A stretch of DNA of 57,713 nt from Bacteroidales bacterium (GTDB lineage: Bacteria; Bacteroidota; Bacteroidia; Bacteroidales; UBA932). Shown here in pieces: positions 25,505-33,882 of the stretch. Location: the NCBI GenBank assembly GCA_012728975.1, contig JAAYDZ010000036.1, positions 1 to 57,713 on the forward strand. The letters are read 5' to 3'. The position numbers and the translations under genes are program-made. Positions within the stretch are counted from its first letter, which is position 1. Every line of letters starts with the position of its first letter. A model generated the notes under the pieces. That model had not been told where the DNA came from and did not search any database. It saw only the letters and a program-made list of their open reading frames with translations.

Positions 25505-27615
25505 GCAATTGCTTCCTTCTCCTTTTCCAATTTTCCGTAATATCGCTTCTGTGCCTCTACCTGACGTGCTGCCGAGAAGTTGCTTACCCGTTTCATATAG
25601 CCTATGATGCGTGTCAGATAGTCAATATCTTGTGATGCGCATTTGGGACATTGCTTCAAATAACGCTTGTCGATGCAGCCACATTCGTTGCACACCGTAT
25701 TGGGAATGTTAAAGGTAAAATAATTACACCCTTCACGGGCAGCAACGCGTAACAATTGACGGTATTGACTTTTGGTGAGATGCTCTTCCAGATTCATGTG
25801 AAGTGCGGAACCACCCGTAAGTCTTTCGATATATTTTCGCCCATGCAGGCGAAATTTATCCAGAACATTGAGCGAACTATCTTCTACACGGTAGAAATAA
25901 CTATTGTAGCAGTCGCGGGGAACGAAATAACCATCTTCACGATCCCATTTGGCATGTTTTACCCCCACATTTTCAGCCGGAATCATTTCACAATTGAACA
26001 TCACTCCATCGGAACGATATTTTTTATTGTAACTCTCGATAAGGCCAAGAATCTCCTGCACGAAAGTGACATATTCGGGATTATCATTTATTTCAATACC
26101 GCACGATTCGGCAGCTTCAACCAATCCATTGACGCCAATGGTCAGATATTGCCTGCCCATATTGATATATCCCGCATCAAAGAGGGGCAACATCCCCTTT
26201 TCCAAAAACATTTTCAGGTTTTCGTCGTAGGCGAGCTGCACTTTGTGGGTAAGATCTACCACCTCTGCCAGAAAATCCAGATAATCTCTTCCGATACGCT
26301 TGGCATACTGTACGCAGCGGTTGAGGTTGATGGTTAAAACGCTTTTCGAGCCGGTGGAAACGCCACCTGCACCAAGCGTATAGCTGAATCCATTATCCTG
26401 GATTTCATTGCGCAAACGGCAGCAACTTGAGAGCGAATCGGCATTTTCACTCATATAGGTAAAAAATGAATGTCCTTCAGCATACATTTCCGCTGTAAAA
26501 TCGGCATATTCGGTATCAATAAGATCATCTCCTTTGGCAAGCAGCGCCATAGTTTCTACCGGAAAGGTAAGTACCGTCCTGTTGCGTTCCGCATTGAACC
26601 ACTTCATAAATCGTTTTTGAAGCCAGCTCAGGGATTCCCATATTGGACGACTGCCATCGGGGAAGACAAACTCTCCAAACAGGCTTTCGAAATAGGGGCG
26701 GTCATAATAGGAGATATTCCAGAAAACAGCTTGGAAATTGCGCGCTCCGGTAGGCTGGTTGATTGAATAGACAATCTGCTCGAAACAGTCGCAAATAGTC
26801 TTGTCGAGAGTGCGGCGCCGCTTGGACAAGTCCACTACATCATCAACCCGATTGTAGTAATCATTCCCATATTCCAGACGGATGAAGTAGTCCATATACA
26901 TCAGGAATTCGGGCGTAGCGCAAGCTCCGCTCAACATACTTGATACGATAAAAACCAGATTGACAAATCCGCCACAAAAGGACTTCAGGTTGGTAGGCGG
27001 GGTTGAGTTGCCACCGACAGGGATAGTGCCGTGCAGTAACCACGGGTACATAGTAATGCTGGCGCAATAGTTGGCAAGATTGGTCTCGTCATTTTTGTAA
27101 ATAAAATGTTCGTTGAGCATTCCGATATATTTGTCGGCAAACTCTTTTCCATACATCTCCTTCAATCTGTCGGTCAGCATCCTGCGGTTGAGGTTGATAA
27201 AGCTCTTTTTGGGCAGCTCTCCAATGAGAGTGGCAATGTTTTTCTTCTCCACATTGGCATTTGCGTCGAACTTACTGCCTGTGGCCGCATTTTGTGCATC
27301 GCAGTAGTTCATCATAAAGTTCATTTTATCCCGAATCTCGCGTGTCTCCGTATGCTTTTGTCGATAGAGCATGTAAGATTTGGCTACGGCGAAATATTTT
27401 TCCGCCATCAGGGCGATCTCAACCTGATTTTGGATCTCTTCCACCGTCATCCCATTTGAAATGTGCAGACGTGAGAGGATGGCGACAAAGTCCTCTTGCG
27501 TCGCAAAAGAACCTACTGATAAAAATGCTTTAGAAATGGCATTTTCAATTTTTTTGATGGAAAAAGGCACCCGTTTTCCATCTCTTTTTACGATATAAAT
27601 TTCTTTGTGACTCAC
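25498..27615 (-). CDS. nrdD: Anaerobic (class III) ribonucleoside-triphosphate reductase
   Basis: Makes deoxynucleotides from ribonucleoside triphosphates using a glycyl radical and formate; works only without oxygen. The N-terminal ATP-cone starts IYIVKRDGKRVPFSIKKIENA; the C-terminal zinc site is CNEC...CPKC and the radical glycine lies in RIIGYMKR (Gly about residue 672 of 705). The start is GTG at 27615: a stop lies four codons upstream in frame, and there is no nearby ATG. A 10-codon reading (27644-27612) ends exactly on this GTG (GTGA), which suggests coupled initiation. The gene is preceded by a cobalamin riboswitch. Confidence 0.95.
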   Translation of the reverse strand: MSHKEIYIVKRDGKRVPFSIKKIENAISKAFLSVGSFATQEDFVAILSRLHISNGMTVEEIQNQVEIALMAEKYFAVAKSYMLYRQKHTETREIRDKMNFMMNYCDAQNAATGSKFDANANVEKKNIATLIGELPKKSFINLNRRMLTDRLKEMYGKEFADKYIGMLNEHFIYKNDETNLANYCASITMYPWLLHGTIPVGGNSTPPTNLKSFCGGFVNLVFIVSSMLSGACATPEFLMYMDYFIRLEYGNDYYNRVDDVVDLSKRRRTLDKTICDCFEQIVYSINQPTGARNFQAVFWNISYYDRPYFESLFGEFVFPDGSRPIWESLSWLQKRFMKWFNAERNRTVLTFPVETMALLAKGDDLIDTEYADFTAEMYAEGHSFFTYMSENADSLSSCCRLRNEIQDNGFSYTLGAGGVSTGSKSVLTINLNRCVQYAKRIGRDYLDFLAEVVDLTHKVQLAYDENLKMFLEKGMLPLFDAGYINMGRQYLTIGVNGLVEAAESCGIEINDNPEYVTFVQEILGLIESYNKKYRSDGVMFNCEMIPAENVGVKHAKWDREDGYFVPRDCYNSYFYRVEDSSLNVLDKFRLHGRKYIERLTGGSALHMNLEEHLTKSQYRQLLRVAAREGCNYFTFNIPNTVCNECGCIDKRYLKQCPKCASQDIDYLTRIIGYMKRVSNFSAARQVEAQKRYYGKLEKEKEAIAC

Positions 27616-27796
27616 TTTATCAGACTATTTAAATTTTTTACCATTCTTCAAATTTCAGCAATAGGGTAGTTACACCCTGATTTTTGAGGTGTTCCGGTAC
27701 GACAAGGTAGTCTAAAATGCTAACAGCTCTGTGAGTGATAGTATTATTTGACTATTTTGGACTGTCCTTTAACCCGAAGACATCAAAAACTTAGCA
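27616..27796 (-). promoter_or_regulatory. nrdD leader downstream of the riboswitch
   Basis: This 180-base leader should hold the expression platform. I see TGCTAAG soon after the aptamer and GTTAGCA about 75 bases later, which could pair, and a GTTACACC-like hairpin around 27665-27690. A 10-codon reading MVKNLNSLIK (27644-27612) overlaps the nrdD GTG. No other gene. Confidence 0.45.
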
Positions 27797-27982
27797 TGCA
27801 AATTGGCAGGTCTTCTGACTTGCTCTTGTTTCCGAACGCCTTCCCATCCGAATTGATCGAGACAGTGGCAAAAGTAGTGTTCAGTACATTTATAGAGCTT
27901 ACAGCAGCGGGAACTGTTGCCGACTTTCACGGCATTCCCTTTTCATCTTTATCCGAAAGGAGATTCGGACAAGAACCAAATG
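27797..27982 (-). ncRNA. Cobalamin riboswitch aptamer
   Basis: On the minus strand, in order: a P1-side segment, AAAAGGGAATGCCGTGAAAG, TCGGCAACAGTTCCCGCTGC with the conserved CAG..CCCGC core, TGTAAGC, GCCACTG, GGGAAGGCG, and the B12 box in the form GTCAGAAGACCTGCC. All conserved blocks of the cobalamin (B12) aptamer are present in order and spacing. It begins at the predicted transcription start and leads into nrdD. Binding of B12 would be expected to lower expression of the B12-independent reductase. Confidence 0.93.
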
Positions 27983-27987
27983 CGTCA

Positions 27988-28019
27988 CAAATGTAATTTA
28001 TTCTTTCTACTAAAACAAT
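27988..28019 (-). promoter_or_regulatory. Promoter of the riboswitch-nrdDG transcript
   Basis: On the minus strand ATTG (28019-28016) is followed after 20 bases by TACATTTG (27995-27988), close to the Bacteroidota consensus with a full -7 match. The start of transcription would fall a few bases later, just at the 5' edge of the aptamer. Confidence 0.65.
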
Positions 28020-28118
28020 AAAGGTTTTCAAAAGTTATCAACGCGATGTCCGGCCTTCTACAAAATAAGCACTTTATGTGCTCATCCATATATAGATACG
28101 TTGTTCGGAAAAATCTTA

Positions 28119-28649
28119 TCAGTGTTCTATCCCGATTCGGGCTTCTACGCCTTGGGTGTAATAATGTTTGATCTCTTTCATTTCGGTGACCAAATCGGCC
28201 ACTTCGATTAATTCCGGTGCCGCATATCTGCCGGTAATGATGATTTCAGTTTCTGTTGGTTTTTGTGTGATGATATCAATAAACTCCTGAACTGAAAAAA
28301 GACCGTAGTAAACAGCAATATTAGCCTCATCCAATACCACGACATCATATTTGCCGGAGAGGATGATCTCTTTAATTTCACACAATCCCTTGTGCGCAGC
28401 ATCAATATCGGCTTGTGTGGGCTTGTTCCTTATAAAACAATCCAGCCCGTACTGTTTTATTTCAACTATTGGCAGAAATTTCTCTATCGCTTTTACTTCA
28501 GAGTAACGTTGTCCCTTTACAAATTGGGCTATAAAAACCTTTTTTCCGGCTCCTGCAGCTCGCAATGTGAGCCCAAGCGCTGCTGTGGTTTTTCCCTTAC
28601 CGTTTCCGGTATAAACGTGAACATATCCTCTATTTTTCATTGTTTTCAT
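28119..28649 (-). CDS. cobO: Cob(I)yrinic acid a,c-diamide adenosyltransferase
   Basis: Transfers the adenosyl group of ATP to cob(I)alamin or its precursors, giving the adenosyl-B12 coenzyme form (CobA/BtuR type). The P-loop GNGKGKTTAALG is at residues 15-26; further family motifs are VFIAQFVKGQ, DVVVLDEANIA and IIITGRYAAPELIE. 176 residues is typical. Both the first and fourth codons are ATG. It lies directly upstream of the B12-controlled nrdDG unit on the same strand, so B12 activation and B12 sensing are neighbours. No other B12 synthesis genes are in the window, which suggests salvage. Confidence 0.93.
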   Translation of the reverse strand: MKTMKNRGYVHVYTGNGKGKTTAALGLTLRAAGAGKKVFIAQFVKGQRYSEVKAIEKFLPIVEIKQYGLDCFIRNKPTQADIDAAHKGLCEIKEIILSGKYDVVVLDEANIAVYYGLFSVQEFIDIITQKPTETEIIITGRYAAPELIEVADLVTEMKEIKHYYTQGVEARIGIEH

Positions 28650-28656
28650 AATAACA

Positions 28657-28664
28657 CAAATTTA
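28657..28664 (-). promoter_or_regulatory. Possible -7 element of cobO
   Basis: TAAATTTG on the minus strand, 8 bases before the first ATG of cobO; no good -33 at the right distance. A short leader would result, or the second ATG is used. Confidence 0.35.
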
Positions 28665-28808
28665 AACATTTTTAGTCGCTTCTGACATTTCCAAAAGATT
28701 GGTGCTAGTGTTTTTTGAAAAAGTAGATATCTGCATAAAATGACTTATAGACAGCATATTATGGGGGGTTTGCCATACCGATGGCACAATATTTGCCGTT
28801 TTTGCAGT

Positions 28809-29819
28809 ATGCAAAAAGATGAAATTTATTTAGTTACCGGAGCAACCGGTCACTTAGGCCTCACAATAGTATCTCAGTTAATTGCCGATGACAAAAAAGT
28901 TCGCGTACTGGCACTACCGGGTGATAAGTTGAATTCGCGCTTACCTTCTCAGGTTGAAGTTTGTTATGGAAACGTAGTGGACCCCTCCTCTTTGGAAGAT
29001 TTTTTCCGTGTTGATCCTGATACTGATATGTATGTGATACATGCTGCTGGTATCGTGACTACTTCCCTGGAATACCAGCAAATCGTTTATGATGTCAACG
29101 TTAAGGGAACACAGAACATTACAGATGCAGCAATTAAGTACAATGCGACTAAGCTTGTCTACGTAAGTTCGGTCCATGCCATTCCGGAGCAACCCAAAGG
29201 AAAGATCACATATGAGGTCGATCATTTCGATAAGAATCTTGTTTATGGACAATACGCCCAAACCAAGGCTGAGGCGACTCAATATGTCCTGGATGCGGGG
29301 AAAAAGGGTCTGGATGTTACTGTCATACATCCAACAGGTATTTGCGGTCCCAATTCCCCCACCAATAATCATACGGCACAGTTGGTAATTACCTGTTGGC
29401 GCCGAAAGATGCCTTCGGGGGTAGTTGGAGGTTTTGATTTTGTGGATGTTCGCGATGTGGCTACAGGAATCATATCTGCCTGTAAGAAAGGGGGCAGGGG
29501 AGAATGTTATATACTGAGCAACCGCTATATATCCATTAAAGAATTTTTCAGGACTTTTAAAAACCTCACAGGTAAAAGACAACCCATATTCATGGCACCA
29601 ATGTGGCTGGTCAAAATTTTTATGCCTAGCTATAATTGCTTTTACAAGCTCAAAAAACGAACTCCACTATTTTCCACTCAATCGTTGCATATCTTGACAA
29701 CAAACTCTCTGTTTTCATCTGAAAAGGCCCGCAAAGTACTGAATTTTATTACAAGACCATTTAAAGAAACCCTCGCAGATACAATAAGATGGTTTAAAAA
29801 AGAGGGAGTCATTGCCTGA
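28809..29819 (+). CDS. NAD(P)-dependent epimerase/dehydratase (extended SDR)
   Basis: An extended short-chain dehydrogenase: nucleotide-binding motif GATGHLG near residues 12-18, catalytic YAQTK (YX3K) near 156-160, and VIHPTGICGPN after it. These are features of NAD-dependent sugar epimerases and of the dihydroflavonol/3-beta-hydroxysteroid reductase branch; the substrate is not clear. I start at the ATG at 28809 because the 23 codons possible before it lack similarity to the family start (IYLVTGATG) and sit in the promoter region. Divergent from cobO. Confidence 0.8.
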   Translation: MQKDEIYLVTGATGHLGLTIVSQLIADDKKVRVLALPGDKLNSRLPSQVEVCYGNVVDPSSLEDFFRVDPDTDMYVIHAAGIVTTSLEYQQIVYDVNVKGTQNITDAAIKYNATKLVYVSSVHAIPEQPKGKITYEVDHFDKNLVYGQYAQTKAEATQYVLDAGKKGLDVTVIHPTGICGPNSPTNNHTAQLVITCWRRKMPSGVVGGFDFVDVRDVATGIISACKKGGRGECYILSNRYISIKEFFRTFKNLTGKRQPIFMAPMWLVKIFMPSYNCFYKLKKRTPLFSTQSLHILTTNSLFSSEKARKVLNFITRPFKETLADTIRWFKKEGVIA

Positions 29820-29832
29820 GCGGAAATTTAAG

Positions 29833-30342
29833 CTATTTTTCAGTCAAAATGATACTTGGTGACTCGTAAAAACACTTGTCATCAATCTGCATTCTTAGAT
29901 ATTGTTCTACTTCTTTTCTCTTGATAAGAACTATTCTTTCTAGATAAAAAACGGATGATTTCTCATTCTTGGCAATAAAATAGTGGAAGGTTTCACCCGG
30001 ATTAATATTTTTGATAAATGAATATCCTATGACTGTTGGTTGCTCATCCAATAAGTTTTCAAACATCGCTTCAAGAAAAGAGAAGTCGCCTTTCCTCTTT
30101 TTAAAGTAATCGTGAATCAGCTCCGTATTTGTTCTCTCATTAATCGGTTCCAATGATACCCAGGTAAAATAATCCTCGTCTGAATTATTTGTTATCCGGT
30201 AACTCTCCATTATTTCATTTTTGCCGGTGATGCCATTGAAATAACTAACCTCTGTGGTATCAATATGTATTTGACGTTGAGGATCACAGGCTGTAACAAC
30301 CATCAGCAAAGTCAGAAGAAATATATGGGCTCTTATTTTCAT
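29833..30342 (-). CDS. Lipoprotein of unknown function
   Basis: A 169-residue protein with a lipoprotein signal (MKIRAHIFLLTLLMVVTAC). The mature part begins DPQRQIHIDTTEVSYFNG and has several beta-rich stretches (IMESYRITNNSDEDYFTWVSL, GETFHYFIAKNEKSSVFYL). I do not recognise a family. It stands alone between a plus-strand epimerase and the M28 peptidase gene, and its composition is A+T-richer than its left neighbours. Confidence 0.6.
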   Translation of the reverse strand: MKIRAHIFLLTLLMVVTACDPQRQIHIDTTEVSYFNGITGKNEIMESYRITNNSDEDYFTWVSLEPINERTNTELIHDYFKKRKGDFSFLEAMFENLLDEQPTVIGYSFIKNINPGETFHYFIAKNEKSSVFYLERIVLIKRKEVEQYLRMQIDDKCFYESPSIILTEK

Positions 30343-30514
30343 TTCTCCACACCCCGTTCTTTGTAAAAATCAGAGGCATTATACCTACGTCCAATTTGAG
30401 TATGCTACACTTATTGATAGGAAAAATCGGCGCTACTCAAAATGTGGTAAATACGAATAACAAACAAATTTGCTAATCATTTTTACTACTAGGATGGTTT
30501 ATTTATAGTCGTCC
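30343..30514. other. Intergenic stretch with no recognisable gene
   Basis: A+T-rich spacer between the M28 peptidase stop and the start of the lipoprotein gene on the same strand. I see no clear promoter, terminator or RNA. Confidence 0.4.
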
Positions 30515-32152
30515 TTATAAAACTCTATCCACACATCTTTCCTGATAAAATTCCGAGGTTTTGTGCCATTGAGGGTAGGTTTTTTCGTTGGCGATGCGGT
30601 AACCGACACTGAAAAAGAGCTGTGCGTCTTCGAACAGGCCATCCAGTTTGTCTCGTTCGGAGACGAATTCGTCACATGGTTTGTGGTAAACATTTTTCCA
30701 ATAATCGGCGATGATTTGAAGGGTTGCCTCTTTGCCCAGTTCGCGCTGATGGGTATAGCCCTTGGCAAATAGGAACGGAACTCCTTTTTTCATAAAAGGC
30801 AGCTGATCGGAGCGGAAAAACATGCCGTTTTCCGGATTCGGATCATTGGAAATATAACGACCTTGTTTTAGAGCCTCTTTTTCAAGATATTGATCCAATT
30901 CGGAGTGCCCGAGTCCGGTCACGGTGACATCTTCAAATCTTCCCAACATCAAGATAACATCGGAATTGAATCCAGCTACCGTTTTTTCCATCGGGAAAAC
31001 GGGATTTTCCACATAATGGTAACTACCCAACAGACTCGACTCTTCTGCGGTGGGGATAAAGAATAAGAGCGAACGCTCAGTTTGTGGTTGTACCTTAAAT
31101 TCCTCTGCAATAGCCAATACCCACGCCATAGCTGCGGCATTATCCGAGGCACCATTGTAGATGGAATCCCCATCAACGGGACGACCGATGCCCAGATGAT
31201 CCCAATGCGCCACATATACAACCGCTTCATCGGGGGCAGTCGAACCCCTCAGTACCCCCGCCACATTGTGCGAAGTGCAGGTTTCCCAGGAATTGCGGAG
31301 ACGAACATTGAACTTAGCTTGAAGCTGAATGGGAGTAAAATCTCGGGTGACAGCCGCCTCTTTGAGTGCATCATAATCGTATCCGGAGCGAGCCAACAAA
31401 TCGCGCGCCGCAGATTGGGAGATCCAGCCGAGCACTTTACATTGCTTCTCGCTTTGTGCCTCGTCCTGCAGATAATATTCCGGATCCCTCGAATGGCGGG
31501 AAGGTACAGCCCAAGGATAGCCGGCAGCTACATCTTCATGCACAATAATACATCCCGCAGCGCCCTTGCGCTCCGCTTCTTCAAATTTATAGGTCCAGCG
31601 CCCATAATAGGTCATGGTTGTGCCGTTGAAAAGCGTGGAATCTTGCGTAAAGAATCCGGGGTCATTGACCAACACCATAATCGTCTTTCCCTTAACATCT
31701 ATTTTTTCAAAATCATTCCAGTTATGTTCGGGTGCATCGATTCCAAAACCGACAAACACGATCTCATTGTTCGTTAGCGAAATTTCAGGGCTCAACATCG
31801 GACTCCAGAGGCTGATTTCGGCCCCGTTCGTATATTGAAGCACTCCCTTTTTATCCTTGACAACCACCGGCTCGGATGGATCGGGGAGAATCTTGACCAA
31901 AGGAACTTCCTGTAAATAGCTTTCGCCAAAGGCCGGCTCCAGCCCAATTTCCTCCATTCGTGATTGCAGATAACGGACGGCCCGCTCCCCGCCGGCCGTA
32001 CAGGGGGCTCGCCCCTCCATATCATCGGCGGCCAGGATTTCCAGATCGGTCGCCAGCATGGCGAGGTTCATTTTTTTCGTATTTATAGAATTATTGTTGC
32101 CACAACTCACCAAAAGGAGCAGCAATACGAGTGAATAGAGAAAATGTTTCAT
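30515..32152 (-). CDS. M28 family zinc metallopeptidase (lipoprotein)
   Basis: A 545-residue exported aminopeptidase-type enzyme. Lipobox LLVSC near residue 17, a protease-associated (PA) domain in the middle third (FEKIDVKGKTIMVLVNDPGFF, KGAAGCIIVHED), then the M28 metal-binding series: AHWDHLG, GASDNAAA, TAEESSLLGS with the catalytic Glu pair, and later FNSDV and YTHQ. This is the Bacteroidales M20/M25/M40-like PA-containing form. It would trim peptides at the cell surface or in the periplasm. Single gene with its own strong promoter. Confidence 0.87.
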   Translation of the reverse strand: MKHFLYSLVLLLLLVSCGNNNSINTKKMNLAMLATDLEILAADDMEGRAPCTAGGERAVRYLQSRMEEIGLEPAFGESYLQEVPLVKILPDPSEPVVVKDKKGVLQYTNGAEISLWSPMLSPEISLTNNEIVFVGFGIDAPEHNWNDFEKIDVKGKTIMVLVNDPGFFTQDSTLFNGTTMTYYGRWTYKFEEAERKGAAGCIIVHEDVAAGYPWAVPSRHSRDPEYYLQDEAQSEKQCKVLGWISQSAARDLLARSGYDYDALKEAAVTRDFTPIQLQAKFNVRLRNSWETCTSHNVAGVLRGSTAPDEAVVYVAHWDHLGIGRPVDGDSIYNGASDNAAAMAWVLAIAEEFKVQPQTERSLLFFIPTAEESSLLGSYHYVENPVFPMEKTVAGFNSDVILMLGRFEDVTVTGLGHSELDQYLEKEALKQGRYISNDPNPENGMFFRSDQLPFMKKGVPFLFAKGYTHQRELGKEATLQIIADYWKNVYHKPCDEFVSERDKLDGLFEDAQLFFSVGYRIANEKTYPQWHKTSEFYQERCVDRVL

Positions 32153-32173
32153 GGGATTTGAGATTTTATCCTA

Positions 32174-32205
32174 CAAATATAACTTTAGGGGATTTAATTC
32201 GCAAA
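32174..32205 (-). promoter_or_regulatory. Promoter of the M28 peptidase gene
   Basis: On the minus strand TTTG (32205-32202), 20 bases, TATATTTG (32181-32174), an exact Bacteroidota match, 22 bases before the ATG. Confidence 0.75.
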
Positions 32206-32326
32206 TGGAAATAATTGCGTTATCCACCTAAAAATGAGTAATTTTACAATATGGTAGAATTAAGGCATCTTGAAGCTGTGCCGAGAAAAGGTCAATATGA
32301 GATGCGAAAAATGAAAGGAGGTAAGT

Positions 32327-32800
32327 ATGAAACGAATACTCTTATACCTTATAATTGTTGTTACATCAGCCAACTGTCCGGGACAAAATAGGTCAACAAC
32401 ATTAACTCTGCAACAAGTGGGGTTTAAAGATGATGCACTTACAGAAATCCTTTCAGATTTATCTAAAACAGAACAAAGGTGTTTCAGCAAAAACGATTTT
32501 TATGTTCTAAATTTTTTTCAGTCAAGTTTGTCCGGTAATGAGTATTATTTAACGATAGATGAATTTAGAACTGAGTCTAATATTCAGGATCTATTATCTT
32601 ATTACGTGGTGATTAATGATATAAATTTTTTCATTTCCAATAAAGTTACCCTTGACATATTTGAGGTTTTGCCGACAAGCAAAGAATTTGTTTTCAAACA
32701 AGATCAAATACCGGCTGTCGGTGGCGGCGATTACCATTTTTTAATATGGAAAACACCAAACGAATATTATCACGTCCTTTTGAGAACGTGTGGCGAATAA
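32327..32800 (+). CDS. Exported protein of unknown function
   Basis: A 157-residue protein with a signal peptide (MKRILLYLIIVVTSANCPGQ; the cysteine before PGQ could also make it a lipoprotein). The remainder, NRSTTLTLQQVGFKDDALTEIL and later DYHFLIWKTPNEYYHVLL, is not recognised. Its start is preceded by AAAGGAGGT (32314-32322), a full Shine-Dalgarno sequence, very unusual among the genes of this window. First gene of an A+T-rich accessory run. Confidence 0.6.
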   Translation: MKRILLYLIIVVTSANCPGQNRSTTLTLQQVGFKDDALTEILSDLSKTEQRCFSKNDFYVLNFFQSSLSGNEYYLTIDEFRTESNIQDLLSYYVVINDINFFISNKVTLDIFEVLPTSKEFVFKQDQIPAVGGGDYHFLIWKTPNEYYHVLLRTCGE

Positions 32801-32832
32801 ACAAAGATCAGGCAGTATATAATTGGAAAAAC

Positions 32833-33117
32833 ATGAAAAGAGCAAATAAAATAGTTGGAGTAGTAGGAATATGTATAAATGTGCTGATACTGTTTTATTC
32901 GCTTCATTGGTGTTATTTATACAATTTCACGAGCGGAAGATTGTTTTTGTTTATGTATCCCAATTGGGTGTTAGTGGTAAATTCTTTTCTTTCAATAATT
33001 GGGATTTTTATTTCTATACTTTTAATGAGAAATAAGATTGGAATGAAATGGTTTCTGATTATTACAATACTATTGTGGTTGGTTGTTTTATCAAATTTTT
33101 TCTTTCCGATATACTGA
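32833..33117 (+). CDS. Small membrane protein, unknown
   Basis: About 94 residues with three hydrophobic segments (IVGVVGICINVLILFYSL, VLVVNSFLSIIGIFISILL, WFLIITILLWLVVLSNFFF). I start at the ATG at 32833, which has an A-rich leader; an earlier in-frame ATG at 32746 lies inside the preceding gene and adds a charged stretch. It resembles in plan the small membrane protein at 52964-53338. Function unknown. Confidence 0.55.
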   Translation: MKRANKIVGVVGICINVLILFYSLHWCYLYNFTSGRLFLFMYPNWVLVVNSFLSIIGIFISILLMRNKIGMKWFLIITILLWLVVLSNFFFPIY

Positions 33118-33135
33118 GAAACAGATGTTGAAAAT

Positions 33136-33801
33136 ATGAATAAAACTATAACGATTTTTCTGGGATTACTTCTTTCTCCTTTGATTCTGTATTCGCAGGA
33201 TGCGGTCGGTAATCTCTATACATACAAAGCTCCTCATTATTATGAGAGCATAGATTTGCTTGAAGATGGAAGGTTTGTTTATTACTGTAAGTCGGAGTTT
33301 CTAAAGAGCGAAATAGAAGGAAATTGGCAACTACGAAACGATACTATTCTCGTATTGGACAGCAAACCCCAAAGGAGTAAAATGGTGGTATCTGAGTCTC
33401 ACAAAAGAGCCAAAAGAAATACCTTTCAGATACGCAGTACGGATAATCGTATAATTAATTATCATCTCTATTTAATTACACCGACTGAGGACACTTTAGA
33501 ATTCAGAGATCAATTTGATAAAACAGTTGTGTCGGGAAATTATTCTTCATTTTATATTGTAGATACTAAAGGACAATATTCTCCTACCTATGAAGTAGTT
33601 GGTTCAAAGGCTAACTTTTTTGAAATATTGATAGAAGGAAAAAGGGTTTTTGAGAATGAGTATTGGAAGTATTATGGAGAATATATAATACCGCTGGGAA
33701 CAGATGGAAAATATTCAAACTATAAATTGGTCAAAAACACCAACAACTTTACAAGAAGCAGCCATAAATATCGCTATCGAAGATTTTTCGACAAAATGTA
33801 A
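33136..33801 (+). CDS. Exported protein of unknown function, possibly frameshifted
   Basis: A 221-residue protein with a signal peptide (MNKTITIFLGLLLSPLILYSQ) and a beta-rich body (YESIDLLEDGRFVYYCKSEF, EIEGNWQLRNDTILVLDS), similar in style to the lipocalin-like exported proteins common in Bacteroidota, but not assigned. The other reading frame stays open from 33704 to a TGA at 33884-33886, whose bases overlap the ATG of the next gene (ATGA), as if the true C-terminus were in that frame. A frameshift near 33700 would join them into about 250 residues. Confidence 0.5.
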   Translation: MNKTITIFLGLLLSPLILYSQDAVGNLYTYKAPHYYESIDLLEDGRFVYYCKSEFLKSEIEGNWQLRNDTILVLDSKPQRSKMVVSESHKRAKRNTFQIRSTDNRIINYHLYLITPTEDTLEFRDQFDKTVVSGNYSSFYIVDTKGQYSPTYEVVGSKANFFEILIEGKRVFENEYWKYYGEYIIPLGTDGKYSNYKLVKNTNNFTRSSHKYRYRRFFDKM

Positions 33802-33882
33802 ATTATTCCAACAAGATAGTATGAGTGTAGCAATAAAGAAAATCAGTAATTTTGTGATAAAACTTAAACTATACAAAAACGC

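Noticed and set aside
27748-27996. 82-codon plus-strand reading
   Set aside because: It lies on the complement of the cobalamin aptamer, whose conserved blocks explain the sequence.
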